A DNA stretch of 16,361 nt from Acanthaster planci (lineage: Eukaryota > Echinodermata > Asteroidea > Valvatida > Acanthasteridae), in the NCBI RefSeq assembly GCF_001949145.1, contig NW_019091509.1:293067-309427 (forward strand), in the 5' to 3' direction. A program made the position numbers and the translations under genes. The notes beneath the pieces are model-generated. The model was given only the letters and a program-made list of their open reading frames with translations. It was not told the origin of the DNA and did no database searches. Shown one piece after another: positions 1 through 8,480 of the stretch (positions are counted from its first letter, which is position 1; every line of letters starts with the position of its first letter).

Positions 1-662
1 TGTGAAGCCCACAAATTCTATCTGATATCATTTGTTTTACATTTTGTTGACAGCTTCTTGCTTTGATATTGTTGTCATATATTTGATTGTCTGATCTTTT
101 CTTGCTACCCTTCCACCTAGTCCTTACCTGGCAACTGTGATTTAACCATTTTTTGTTCAAATTTTTTATGTGGTTCGCTGAGTTCTCTTATTGTGTTAGT
201 TACGTGGCGCGCAGGAAATTTTGTGTAAACATGCTCGCTTTAAGTACCGGTACAAGCAAAACAACCTAAAATTAAACTGAGAACACAGAGAATAAAAATA
301 AAATAATAATAAAAAAGAAATCTTGCAACATCCATGGTCACATACATGTACAGTCCCCCCGGCAAGAATAGACGGGTTGTCACACTCTATCACGCATTCT
401 CTTCCATTGGTGCGGCGCGGCGGGAACCAGCACATTTTACCACAGCGACAACGAAACCTGAAGAGAACTGTTTTCCTAACTTCAAAATAGAAATTTTAGG
501 GTCTCACCAAAAACTTTGGGTCAGTCGGGAAATTGGAAGCATTGTTTTGGCCTTTGCAAGTTGGAATCTCTGATCGTTATTTAGGTACTCAAATGTCAGT
601 GTTTTTACCTGTTGCATCTAGGCCTATGCCTCTGTTTCTAAGAACAGGATGAATGACAATTG
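1..662. other. Unassigned non-coding stretch
   Basis: No recognisable gene. The first ~330 bases are T/A-rich with short homopolymers. 334-573 holds a 79-codon plus-strand frame starting at ATG 334, and 196-435 holds an overlapping 79-codon minus-strand frame that is cysteine-rich near its start. Around 410-425 is a small CpG-rich patch (gcggcgcggcggg). Neither frame has a recognisable motif, a clear splice signal or a strong start context (the plus-strand ATG has T at -3). Opposing frames of this length are expected by chance, so neither is called as a gene. Confidence 0.5.
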
Positions 663-771
663 ATGGGGCGAAGTGGTAATGGGGCAAAGTGATAATGGGG
701 CGAAGTGGGGATGGGATGAAGTGGCATGGGGTGAAGTGAAATGGAGCGAAGTGGAAATGGGGCAAAGTGAC
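663..771 (+). repeat. 15-16 bp minisatellite, about seven copies
   Basis: Seven head-to-tail variants of ATGGGGCGAAGTGGTA, with units beginning near 663, 679, 695, 711, 726, 741 and 757. Units are 15 or 16 bp long and differ at a few positions (GGGGCG, GGGGCA, GGGATG, GGGGTG, GGAGCG). The mixed length shifts reading frame from unit to unit, so it is not a protein repeat. One strand is strongly purine-rich. It lies directly beside the large inverted repeat that starts at about 787. Confidence 0.9.
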
Positions 772-786
772 CGACACCCCTTGATG

Positions 787-1171
787 TCACATGCGACTAG
801 TACTAGGCCTAATAGTAGCCCCACTAGTATGGCACAGACTCTCACTCATGCTCCATCCTTAGCCACACATCCATATACGCAATTTGCATATCAGCATTGT
901 GAAAAAGTTCGACGCACCCTCTTATAATCATAGACGCAATTTTTTTTGCACACAGAGATGATCCTTAGCCTCTCCACTTTCTTAGCGCTATTTATTGAAT
1001 GATTTCACTCATGTTGTTCTGGTATTTTCCAGTCTTTTTGCCTTCACCCATTCAGTCTCACGGGCTTGCTCTCACAGTTGCCATCTTTAAAATACATGTA
1101 GGGTTATTGAACATTACGTCACTTGACCCCCTCATCGTCTCGACGGCTGTTCCATGTCAAGACAGATCTAA
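787..1171 (+). repeat. Left arm of the large inverted repeat
   Basis: The arm runs from about GTCACATG (787) to GACAGATCTAA (1171). Compared with the other arm it carries an extra TACATGTA at 1093-1100, within AAAATACATGTAGGG. The other arm reads AAAATAAGG at the same place. The 88-codon plus-strand frame at 999-1265 shares a peptide (PSPIQSH, ALTVAIFKI) with a minus-strand frame in the other arm. That sharing only reflects the duplication and is not evidence of coding. Confidence 0.85.
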
Positions 1172-1235
1172 ACTGCTGCCCAAGTGTTGGAAGAGCCCAT
1201 TGGTACATGTAGAATCTTATTGCTCAGTCAGTGTA

Positions 1236-1608
1236 TTAGATGTCTTGACATGGAACAGCCGTTGAGAAGATAAGGGGTGAAGTGACGTAATGTTCAACGA
1301 CCTTATTTTAAAGATGGCGACTGTGAGAGCGAGTCGGTGAGATTGAATGGGTGAAGGCAAAAGACTGGAAAATACCAGAACAACATGAGTGAAATTTTTC
1401 AATAAATGGCGCTAAGAAAGTGGAGAAGCTAAGGATCATGTCGGCATGCAAAAGAAATTGCGCCCACAATGTTAAGTGGTGCATCAAAAGTTTTCAGTTC
1501 GCCAACACGAAATTGCATATGCGAATGTGTGGCTAAGGATGGAGCGGGAGAGAGAGTCCATGCCACACTAGTGGGAAATGGAGTAAGGCCCCCAGCCTTG
1601 TGACTTTG
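1236..1608 (-). repeat. Right arm of the large inverted repeat
   Basis: Reverse-complement counterpart of the left arm, starting at TTAGATGTCTTGACATGGAA and fading after CCACACTAGTGGG (to about 1573), with weak extension to about 1608. It contains AAAGATGGCGACTG near 1312, which resembles a YY1 core but sits inside the repeat. It lacks the TACATGTA present in the left arm. Confidence 0.85.
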
Positions 1609-2199
1609 AGTTTTCAAATTACTTTCCGACAAGACATAGCTAGAAAGGGGTTCCAAACATGCCAAAATTGGCAATCCGCCATTTTCCTTCCTCTGTGGTG
1701 GTTAGGCATGTTAGGCTGGCCTTACCATACTGTGATCACTGCCATAAAAGTGCCAGCGTGGCTAAACGGTTATCTCAGTCAGCCCGTGCGTGGCTCTGCT
1801 CTGATGTGACGCAGCCTGAGGAGCCTAGGCTGCATGTGTCGCGACGAACTGTTCGCAGACCGGACCCAAAATGTCAAACGTGGGCTAGTTACATTGTAGC
1901 ACAGTAGGGCCTAGGCCTTCATCTCAGTAGGCCTACTTCAGTCTTCAATAGGCATTACAATGTCGTGAATGTACTTCGTAGAAATTCCTTCTGAACGGAC
2001 GCAAATAACTCAGTCCTCTCTCGTTCTGCAACAATGCAACTAAGATCTCAGCAAAATCTAATGCTGAAGTGTATCTACTTAATTTGATTGCACCGCACAC
2101 AAAACATTCAACCCATCCCACAACGTATTCTTCATTCCTCCATGCGTCAGAATAATGCACTAGGCTATAGGCCTCTCACAGTTGGCGCTGCTTTACGAT
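1609..2199. other. Unassigned stretch with AGGCCT palindromes
   Basis: No gene recognised. 1906-1935 contains GGGCCTAGGCCTT followed by GTAGGCCTAC, and 2160-2174 contains AGGCTATAGGCCT. These belong to the AGGCCT-type palindromes scattered through the window. CpG frequency rises after about 1750 (for example GTCGCGACGAAC near 1839), which may mark the approach to the promoter-like region downstream. The open frames here have no recognisable motifs. Confidence 0.5.
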
Positions 2200-2521
2200 C
2201 TGTGGTTGTAACCACGGGAACAAGGTTGGTTGGGCCCCTTGACCCCGTGCTCGCGACCTTTGCCCGTGGTTCCTTGACGACAGCGTCCTCTTGCGACATT
2301 TTTTAGTTGAATCAACGCTTGCGTTCATAGTCTAGTCACAGAGCTTGGGGATCGGAGCGTTAAAGGAAATTCCTGGCACTTAAACCGCACGAAGTGCTCT
2401 GTTTGTGCACCGTGAAGTCCGTGGCTAGGTCCAGATCTCAAGGAGTGATCAGATCTCGAGGACTGAGAAAAGTAGCACCACTGAAAATTCAGCAAAGTGC
2501 ACTCGAGACAGGTGCATAACA
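2200..2521 (+). promoter_or_regulatory. Putative promoter and 5'UTR
   Basis: This segment is GC- and CpG-richer than its surroundings and dense in short palindromes. 2202-2215 is GTGGTTGTAACCAC, a 6-bp-stem hairpin whose first half is a RUNX-type core (TGTGGTT). 2210-2226 and 2256-2271 form an inverted pair (AACCACGGG...AAGGT). 2306-2316 is GTTGAATCAAC, and 2432/2450 carry an 18-bp direct repeat beginning CAGATCTC. No TATA box is visible, and the start of transcription cannot be placed. It is called because it precedes an ATG followed by a consensus splice donor. Confidence 0.4.
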
Positions 2522-2551
2522 ATGTCAGCTACTGCAAAGTCTAAGCCTAAG
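2522..2551 (+). CDS. Possible first coding exon of an unidentified gene (partial)
   Basis: ATG at 2522, in context ATAACAATGT (A at -3 relative to the ATG), opens ten codons reading M-S-A-T-A-K-S-K-P-K. They end in AAG followed directly by GTAGGT, a good match to a metazoan 5' splice site, leaving the intron in phase 0. The N-terminus is short, small-residue and lysine-rich and identifies no family. The upstream ~320 bases look promoter-like, which supports this start. If the exon is real, intron 1 is long: no convincing phase-0 continuation was found downstream in the window. A chance ATG plus donor is a realistic alternative. Confidence 0.35.
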
Positions 2552-3289
2552 GTAGGTCTGGCATGTCTGGGAGTACGAGTAGACCTAATCATGCTAATTG
2601 CAGTCTGCAGAATAGACTTATCCGATTAGACGCCATAAATGCGGTGGCACCGCACTCACACGCACATTCTTCAACTTGATGGCGTGTGCACTTGGCAAAT
2701 CACGACACCATGAGTATTGGTTGAAGAGGCATGTGTTACCGAGTGGTTAAATTTTACCAGAGAGAGGGGTGGTGGATAACCCAAAATATTAAGGAAACAG
2801 TGATGCAGAGTAAAGAAATTTCAAACGAACCACCAATTTACGAAAATAGACTGCTGATTTAATTAAAATTGAAAATTAGAACAATTACATCTACATTCAG
2901 CTATTATGCCTAATTGAAATTAATCCAAGTTGCTTTAACCCCCTAAATGTTGGTGCAGTCAAAGGACGGTCAAATCCAATTTGGCCCAACCTGGCATATA
3001 TTGTTGCTGGCTGGCCACCACGCACAAACTGCCCAACCCTGACCACCTGACTGGCCAAAATTTATCAAACAGCAGGCCAGCGGGAAGGCACCACAAAAAT
3101 CATACAAATGGGTAGTTAAAAACTGAAGGTTTAGACCAGACACTTGACAGGCAAAAATGACTGCTCAAAATATTGTACCAGATGACATTTGCATAGGAGG
3201 GTTAAGCTAAAAGACCCTTAAGAAACCCCAAAACACCCACACGAATAAACGACAGTCAATATAATGATGGTACCATTCAAGATGTTATG
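2552..3289. other. Intron-like or intergenic sequence
   Basis: No gene recognised. 2975-3080 is rich in TGGCC/GGCCA (CTGGCTGGCCACC, GACTGGCCAAAA, GCAGGCCAGCG), giving several short self-complementary stretches. The rest is AT-rich. A D-arm-like string near 2735-2748 was examined as a possible tRNA and rejected. Confidence 0.5.
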
Positions 3290-3415
3290 GAAGGGCTACA
3301 TGTACATGTACTTCAAATATCAAATAGGTGGTGTAGGATGACCTACCTGTACACATGTACATGTACGATAGTGCTACACTGTAGGTCCACAGGAGGACTA
3401 CATGTACGTGTAAGT
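3290..3415. repeat. Cluster of ACATGTAC palindromes
   Basis: Three closely spaced blocks of alternating CATGTA occur here: CTACATGTACATGTACTTC (about 3297-3315), ACACATGTACATGTACGATA (about 3350-3368) and ACTACATGTACGTG (about 3399). Between them are GTAGGATGACCTAC and the pair GTGTAGG/CCTACC. Alternating purine-pyrimidine palindromes of this kind can extrude or slip. Confidence 0.8.
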
Positions 3416-4024
3416 TGGTCACATGTGTCCACTGCCACCATGCTATAGGCCCTACTGCAGAGTTCCAAACTCAAATTTTACAACATTGGGACTACACCCA
3501 AACTAGGCTACATGTAGCTCACAACATAAGTTAGGAGCACTATCAATATGTGAACTTCACACAGAGATGTCTGTCCCACACTAATGCAATGCAGCGTGCA
3601 GTAAAGACACTAACGTGACATGGCAAAGTGCACCTCGCAAGACGAAAGGCAGAAAAGCAAAGCTACACAGCAAGACGCACTTTATATACATGTATATATA
3701 GAGAAATGAGCCAAATAACTTGCCCCACCCAGACAGTGGAACTCTAAATATGCAATAGTTACATGTACATAACTCTTGCAAACACAACACCGCAACTTAC
3801 AATTTGTACAAAGCAGTGCTGCATTCCTACAGTGCCAGACATTGTGATACAGAGGGCGCACTTCAACTAATTATAAAGGCGCACTTTAAAAAAGTGACAT
3901 TAAGCCCGGGAAGGTTGACAATACTTTGTTTACTGGTCACACATGTAATGCGCGCGTACCACCTGTCCACAAGCATTGTGCCACCACAGTAATGGCTTTT
4001 AATTCTGGTGGTCGAAATACACTA
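3416..4024. other. Unassigned stretch
   Basis: No gene recognised. It contains a TATAGGCCCTACT motif near 3444 and TACATGTATATATA near 3687-3700. A short direct repeat GGCGCACTT occurs twice around 3855-3890. The 62-codon plus frame (3804-3992) and 69-codon minus frame (3581-3790) show no motifs and are regarded as chance. Confidence 0.5.
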
Positions 4025-4815
4025 TACCCAGAACAGAGCCTGAAAGTTGCCCCTGATGGCGTGCTTTCCAGAACCCTTGGATAGGAAAAATAACATGTAA
4101 AGATTTGAGAATTTATAACATTTTTTCAATCAGTTTCTTCTTAAAAATCCAACTTGGAAAAAGGGCTTTGGAAAATATTTGCTAGTATATCAATTTATAG
4201 AAACTAAAAAATTTCCTGAACTAAAAGAGAAATATCCTGCTAAAAATTGACCCATCACTTCCGAAAATCTAAAATACATGTACACGAAGAACAGTGCAAT
4301 AGCAGTCTCATACGCAGATGACCATTAACGGTTCGAAATTTTATGGTAGTTTGTGGGTAAAAGCCGAAATAAACACAAATCAAAATATTTTACCCACTTT
4401 GCTAGTTTATAAGGTAATTAAACATTAAGCAATATTCTACTTTTACGAAAGATTATAATATTTTATCTGACCTTTGCTGAGAACAACTGCGTGATGTCAA
4501 CTCAACGGAAATGAGTGAAAACAAACATGCACAAACAAGGGGACCTAGGTACCGTAGTACAATAAGTGATAATAGGATAGGATAATAAAATCCGTTTTTT
4601 TACTCATCTCCAGGCGACTTTTCCAAAATATTACTTTAGGAAGACAAAGGTAAAATTCCAACATGAGTGTTTCATGGGGAGGTTTCAGTAAGGAATTATT
4701 TTTCCAAAAATTATCGAACGTGATAAGACAGCCCAATGTAAAATCCCCATAGGCAGACCGTGCAAGGGTTCTTGAAGCTCGCTGCATGAGCTTTTACTTT
4801 CAGGCTCTATACCCT
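4025..4815. repeat. Possible element bounded by short inverted repeats
   Basis: A ~50 bp segment at about 4033-4080 (AGAGCCTGAAAGT ... GCTTTCCAGAACCCTT) has an inverted, roughly three-quarters-identical counterpart at about 4761-4812. That counterpart reads AGAGCCTGAAAGT ... GCTTCAAGAACCCTT on the minus strand. The ~680 bp between them is very AT-rich, has no long frame and shows no clear arm-to-arm similarity. This arrangement suits a non-autonomous element with terminal inverted repeats, but no target-site duplication was found. The 80-codon minus frame at 4545-4787 overlaps the right arm and has no recognisable domain. Confidence 0.4.
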
Positions 4816-4975
4816 GCCACTCAAAAAAAGACCCCTGGGTTACGTGGGTACAGGGTTAAAATCCCTTGAGAAGAGTGTGACACTTTGACCTACATAGGTC
4901 TGACCATGGAGGTAGGCCTTGGCCTTCTTACAAAGTTAGGCCTACTCCCAGAACTGTCATGACTGTGGGGGAGGA
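4816..4975. other. AGGCCT-rich unassigned segment
   Basis: Contains GGAGGTAGGCCTTGGCC (about 4910) and AGTTAGGCCTACTCC (about 4935), further members of the AGGCCT palindrome class. ACCCTG near 4811 and CAGGGT near 4851 could pair. No coding signal. Confidence 0.5.
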
Positions 4976-5035
4976 CTAGCCCAGGTTGTCTATAAAGGCC
5001 TAGGCCTAAATGAAGACAAGTCCAACCTGGGCTAG
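4976..5035. repeat. Perfect 13-bp-stem hairpin with AGGCCTAGGCCT loop
   Basis: CTAGCCCAGGTTG (4976-4988) is perfectly complementary to CAACCTGGGCTAG (5023-5035). The 34-base loop holds the palindrome TAGGCCTAGGCCTA-like AAAGGCCTAGGCCTAAA, so a second hairpin could form inside the first. A near copy of the right stem, CCAACCTTGGCTAGGGG, occurs about 80 bases further on (about 5105). That suggests the stem sequence itself is repeated locally. Confidence 0.85.
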
Positions 5036-5137
5036 GGTTAGACGTCATCTACATTGCATTGCAACTAACGTCCAGGGACGTCAGTACACGTTATGAACAC
5101 AATATCCAACCTTGGCTAGGGGTAGGCTGGGTTAGGT

Positions 5138-5173
5138 ACATATATACATGTGCAGTAGTTACTACATGTATAT
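5138..5173. repeat. Short TACATGTA-based palindrome
   Basis: ATATACATGT (about 5142-5151) and ACATGTATAT (about 5164-5173) form a 10-bp stem around a short loop, GCAGTAGTTACT. It is one of many places where the CATGTA motif is arranged as an inverted pair. Confidence 0.75.
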
Positions 5174-7195
5174 CCACCAGAGACCAGTTTTTGAGGGAAT
5201 AAGGCTTTTTCTTAAGTTAAAAAAAAAAATGCAAGATATCAACTAATGTCCTTATCGCCTTCCTTATGTTACATGCAATTTGAAAACAAAGATCCAAACT
5301 TGATGACCTTCACAGCTTTAGCCCAACAGAGTGATCTGAGTGACTGTATCCTATTTTCGAGGGTTGTACAGAGGTATGGTGCCCAAGTGAAGCCATGCAT
5401 GAAATAAATGTTTGTTGCTGTGTGGCACATCTTGCACATGTTCATTTTATCTTTTATTGTCGGAAGCTGGTTTTATTTTATATCTGAAAGCATGTAAAAG
5501 TGGTTGTTTTCAATCAACGATTTCAGCCCTTTTTGTGCATCAAATTCTATATTTTAAAAAGCAGTTATGTTGTAAAAAAAACAAAATTTGTGTTAGTACC
5601 ATTTATTATGTCTTTGTCAAGTTTTGGGTGTAAAGTATGATACAACTAATGCAAGATCGGAGCCACTCACACTACGCGATACGTCAACTGTGTGCGGCCA
5701 TCTTTGTTTGTTGTCATGTGACATGGTCTCATCTAAGCTTAATATCTCGCAAGACTTGAATGATGATGTCATCATCCTGTAGAGCAAAAATAAAAACTCT
5801 TTTATTTGATGTATGACTCAAGGCATTTGACTGAAGTATCATCAAGCCTTGTTTGGTTTGTCAAGACTATAAACGGGTAACAAAAAATGTGCATTTTTCT
5901 GTTGAAAATCCCCCCAAAACGTGGAAGGAGTTGATGATATATATATTCTAGCCTCAGCGAGTATCAGGAACTCCCTATCCAGTTAGACAATCAACACATG
6001 AGACATCAGTTTCGGGTCTTGAATTCTTTTATTTGATGATAATCTCCCATGTGGTAAACTGTAAATTAACAGGATAAAAAACCATTTGCATATAATTAAT
6101 ATCCGCTGAACCAATGTGGCACAAAGGTCAAATGTGACACTGATAAGCAATGCAGGAAACAAATTGGCTTATGTAATATAACATACGAAGGATCCAGCAA
6201 AAGACCATCAAATACCAGTGAGTAAAGCAGTGACAGGAATGGACCAGGAATGAATTAATTGAAAAAATAGAAAAATAAAAAAAAAATTGAAAAAATAGGA
6301 ACATGAGTTAGTATACACACAACCAGTAAACCAGTATCTGTAGTGGAGGAGAATACAAAATATTTTAACTTAACTTATCTATAGAAAATAAGCTAACAAG
6401 GTCTCAAAAAGTGTTTACAGTATGCGGGCCAAATCAACTGAAATACATGTACATGTGTAACACCATTGGACGGTAAAAACTTATAGAACCGTAGCCTCCA
6501 AGAGTGCAGAGCTAAGCTGCCAACAAATCCTCCAATTTTAATACGATTTTACATACACCCCAGGGGGTTAGGGTTAAGTGAAGATCAAAATGTGGTGTTA
6601 CCTGGGAGGCAAACGATCAACAGACTCCTTAAGCAAACAACAAGATGGCAGCCCCTAAGACATGATAGAGATACATACAAAAAACGACAAAGATATTAAT
6701 ATAAGGGTCTTTCCAAAAACAATAAGATTTGAATCAAGAACAGAACTCACAGGTGATTTATATTAGAAGAATCAAGATTTGGAATGAATGCTGTCAAGCA
6801 GAAAAAAACAGAACATTTTTGAGAGAAATTTGTTTTGTTCGTAGGATCCTCATGCTAAAATCCAGCACTTCTGGAGGGTGTTGTAGCGATTTAATAGTCA
6901 CAACTTGAGAGTGCACTCTACGGTCAGCACATTTACACATCACTAAAAATTTCATACACTGTATATGTACATGCATCCCATGTTTATTATTGATAAAGTT
7001 CTCCATAATAAAAGATATAGTTTACTTTACACTTCCTCTGTGACTTAATTACCGTTCCGTATATTGGTGGCCCTAGCATTGCCCAAATCGACTTTACCCA
7101 CAATCAGTGTTCAAAAACGTAGTTGGCACAAATTCAGTTTGAGTGTTCCGAAAAGTGGTGCACTTGCATAAATCTCAGAAAAATAACTTCATATT
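5174..7195. other. Unassigned AT-rich stretch
   Basis: No gene recognised. 5218-5229 is an A-run. 5713-5780 contains GTCATGTGAC and TGATGATGTCATCAT, which resemble the repeat family of 7.2-11.0 kb, so an isolated relic copy is possible here. TCTTTTATTTGATG occurs at about 5799 and 6026. 6250-6298 is A-rich with ATTGAAAAAATAG twice. 6449-6459 is ACATGTACATG. Frames at 5412-5633 (plus) and 6794-7006 (minus) show no motifs. The long-range layout is compatible with a large intron, but this is not demonstrable. Confidence 0.5.
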
Positions 7196-7842
7196 TAGAT
7201 TCTTGGGTATATTTGTTATCATATAGAAAGTGAAACAATGTTTCTCTTTCGTTCTCATAGTAATCCTCAGCTGAATTTGAGAACCCCACAGTCTTTCCGA
7301 TCGATAACAGCACATAGTCAAACCTGTGTACAATCCCTATCGAGAAGAACTACACCTTTAATCTCATGTCTCGTGACTATTGATGATGTCATTATGACAA
7401 CTACAGTATGTTCTGGGACCACTCTTTAGGTGGTGGAGTATGAGTGTGCACAAACATGAAATCAGTCAGATTGACCAAAGTATCAAAGTCTGGTTGTTGA
7501 AAAACATGTACCAAACCTATGGGGAAAATAAAATATTGAATAATCAATGAAAAAATCACATGACGACGTCACCCAGATGTCATTAATTAAGCCACACTCT
7601 TGTACCACAGTCTCCGTTGGCAGTAACTTTGATGATGATTGAGGATTGCCAAGTTACCAAAATGGTGCCTAGAAAATGTGTACAAAGTCAATGGGCTAAA
7701 ACCCCATGCAGATAAACTGCACCTTTAACTGAGCGTCCATGATTCTTGGTTATATTTGTAATCGAACGAAAAGAAATTTAGTCTTTCTCTTTTGTTCTGG
7801 TAGTAATTCTCAGTTGAAGTTGAGGAATTAAGCTTGATAAAA
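7196..7842 (+). repeat. Degenerate ~175 bp tandem array, block I
   Basis: A recurring phrase marks the period: GTACAATCCCTATCGAG (7326), GTACCAAACCTATGGGG (7508) and GTACAAAGTCAATGGGC (7680), spaced 181 and 172 bp apart. A longer phrase, TTCTTGGGTATATTTG ... TTTCTCTTTCGTTCT, recurs 542 bp on, at about 7741, so three small units also form a higher-order unit. Embedded palindromic sites include TGATGATGTCATTATGAC (about 7381) and GACGACGTCACC (about 7562). Copies are well diverged, implying an old array. Confidence 0.8.
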
Positions 7843-7848
7843 CAGTAG

Positions 7849-8238
7849 ACTCTCGGTAATACAAGCTTGGGTATTAGACAAGACTCCGGTTTAGATGAGC
7901 ATATTTGCCAGTCACGACTGAATTTTGCACATTCCTGTGAGGGAGAAAATGTGCAATACAAGCTCAAATGTTACAAGATTTCGGTTAAGACATGCAGTTT
8001 TGTGCATTGGCAGAGTGGAAATCTATTGTTATCTGTCTATTCAGCGCAAGCTTTGTTGAAGGCAACTTGTCAATCAGTCAGTCCATTCAATTTTGAAAGG
8101 CTCTTCTGTAATTCGTGTGTGTGCACCAAATTGAGCTGTTTGTGTCCAGTGCTGCAAGAGAGACAAACAATGGGTATTTTCGGTCCCTGTACCCAACATA
8201 CATGTAGAAATTCTGGGTGTGGGTCTCGTACTACCTGA
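7849..8238 (+). CDS. Longest open frame in the window, unidentified (doubtful)
   Basis: About 129 codons lie between stops, without an ATG near the beginning; the first in-frame ATG is close to the end, at 8169 (M-G-I-F-G-P). The frame is cysteine-rich, with 13 Cys, and has a cluster reading C-N-S-C-V-C-T-K-L-S-C-L-C. Spacing does not match a zinc finger or EGF pattern that I recognise. It lies wholly inside the inserted ~1 kb element. No splice sites, signal peptide or membrane segment were identified. It could be a decayed piece of an element-encoded protein or simply a chance frame in moderately GC-balanced DNA. No function is proposed. Confidence 0.2.
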   Translation, partial: TLGNTSLGIRQDSGLDEHICQSRLNFAHSCEGENVQYKLKCYKISVKTCSFVHWQSGNLLLSVYSAQALLKATCQSVSPFNFERLFCNSCVCTKLSCLCPVLQERQTMGIFGPCTQHTCRNSGCGSRTT

Positions 8239-8299
8239 ATGCAAGCGAGTGCCACCAAAAGTGCTACAGTATTTAGGCCACTGAGTGGTGACAAAAGAA

Positions 8300-8480
8300 A
8301 TCTTTTGTTTGATTCCCCACCCCCCCCCAAAAAAAATTCCCCAAGACCAAAGTCCCCCAGGAAACTAATAAAAATTGTGTTCCGTAACCAAACACCCAGC
8401 CCCAAAACCTGCCCACCCGTCAAAAATTGTTACCCGCTCCCCACCGTAACACGAATATATCACCCCTCCCGATTTTGACA
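8300..8480 (+). repeat. C-rich low-complexity tract
   Basis: Plus strand is dense in C-runs: CCCCACCCCCCCCC near 8314, then CCCC repeatedly to about 8470, separated by A-runs. The minus strand therefore carries many G-runs of three or more, which could form a G-quadruplex. The frames of 79 (plus) and 117 (minus) codons crossing this tract owe their length to low complexity and are not called. Confidence 0.7.

Larger units (their letters stand above)
787..1608. repeat. Large inverted repeat (foldback-like element)
   Basis: Two arms face each other across a ~65 bp centre. The inner 210 bp of each arm match best: both contain CTCATGTTGTTCTGGTATTT, CAGTCTTTTGCCTTCACCCA-type, GAACATTACGTCACTT and GGCTGTTCCATGTCAAGACA, in opposite orientation. 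The outer part (CCACTAGT, CTCCATCCTTAGCCACACAT) is more diverged, and similarity fades near 787 and 1608. No target-site duplication or known transposon terminus was recognised. A transcript across the locus could fold into a hairpin of more than 350 bp. The structure is directly visible; the origin as a foldback or MITE-like element is inferred. Confidence 0.9.

Noticed and set aside
334-573. 79-codon ATG frame in the CpG patch
   Set aside because: Weak start context, no domain, opposed by an equally long minus frame.
999-1402. Similar peptides on opposite strands (999-1265 plus, 1217-1402 minus)
   Set aside because: The similarity is produced by the inverted repeat. Neither frame has independent coding evidence.
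1757-1775. Box-A-like TGGCTAAACGG suggesting a tRNA-derived SINE
   Set aside because: No box B at the required distance and no A-rich tail or target duplication.
2726-2800. tRNA-Leu/Ser-like D-arm string (ACCGAGTGGTTAA)
   Set aside because: No matching acceptor stem, anticodon arm or T-arm (GGTTCGA) follows within tRNA length.
4329-4340. Box-B-like GGTTCGAAATT
   Set aside because: Last positions mismatch, no box A upstream and no foldable cloverleaf.
6562-6577. Telomere-like GGGTTAGGGTTAAG
   Set aside because: Only two units; far too short for an interstitial telomeric array.
8070-8478. 117-codon minus frame and 79-codon plus frame
   Set aside because: Length comes from the C/G-rich low-complexity tract; composition is biased and there are no motifs.
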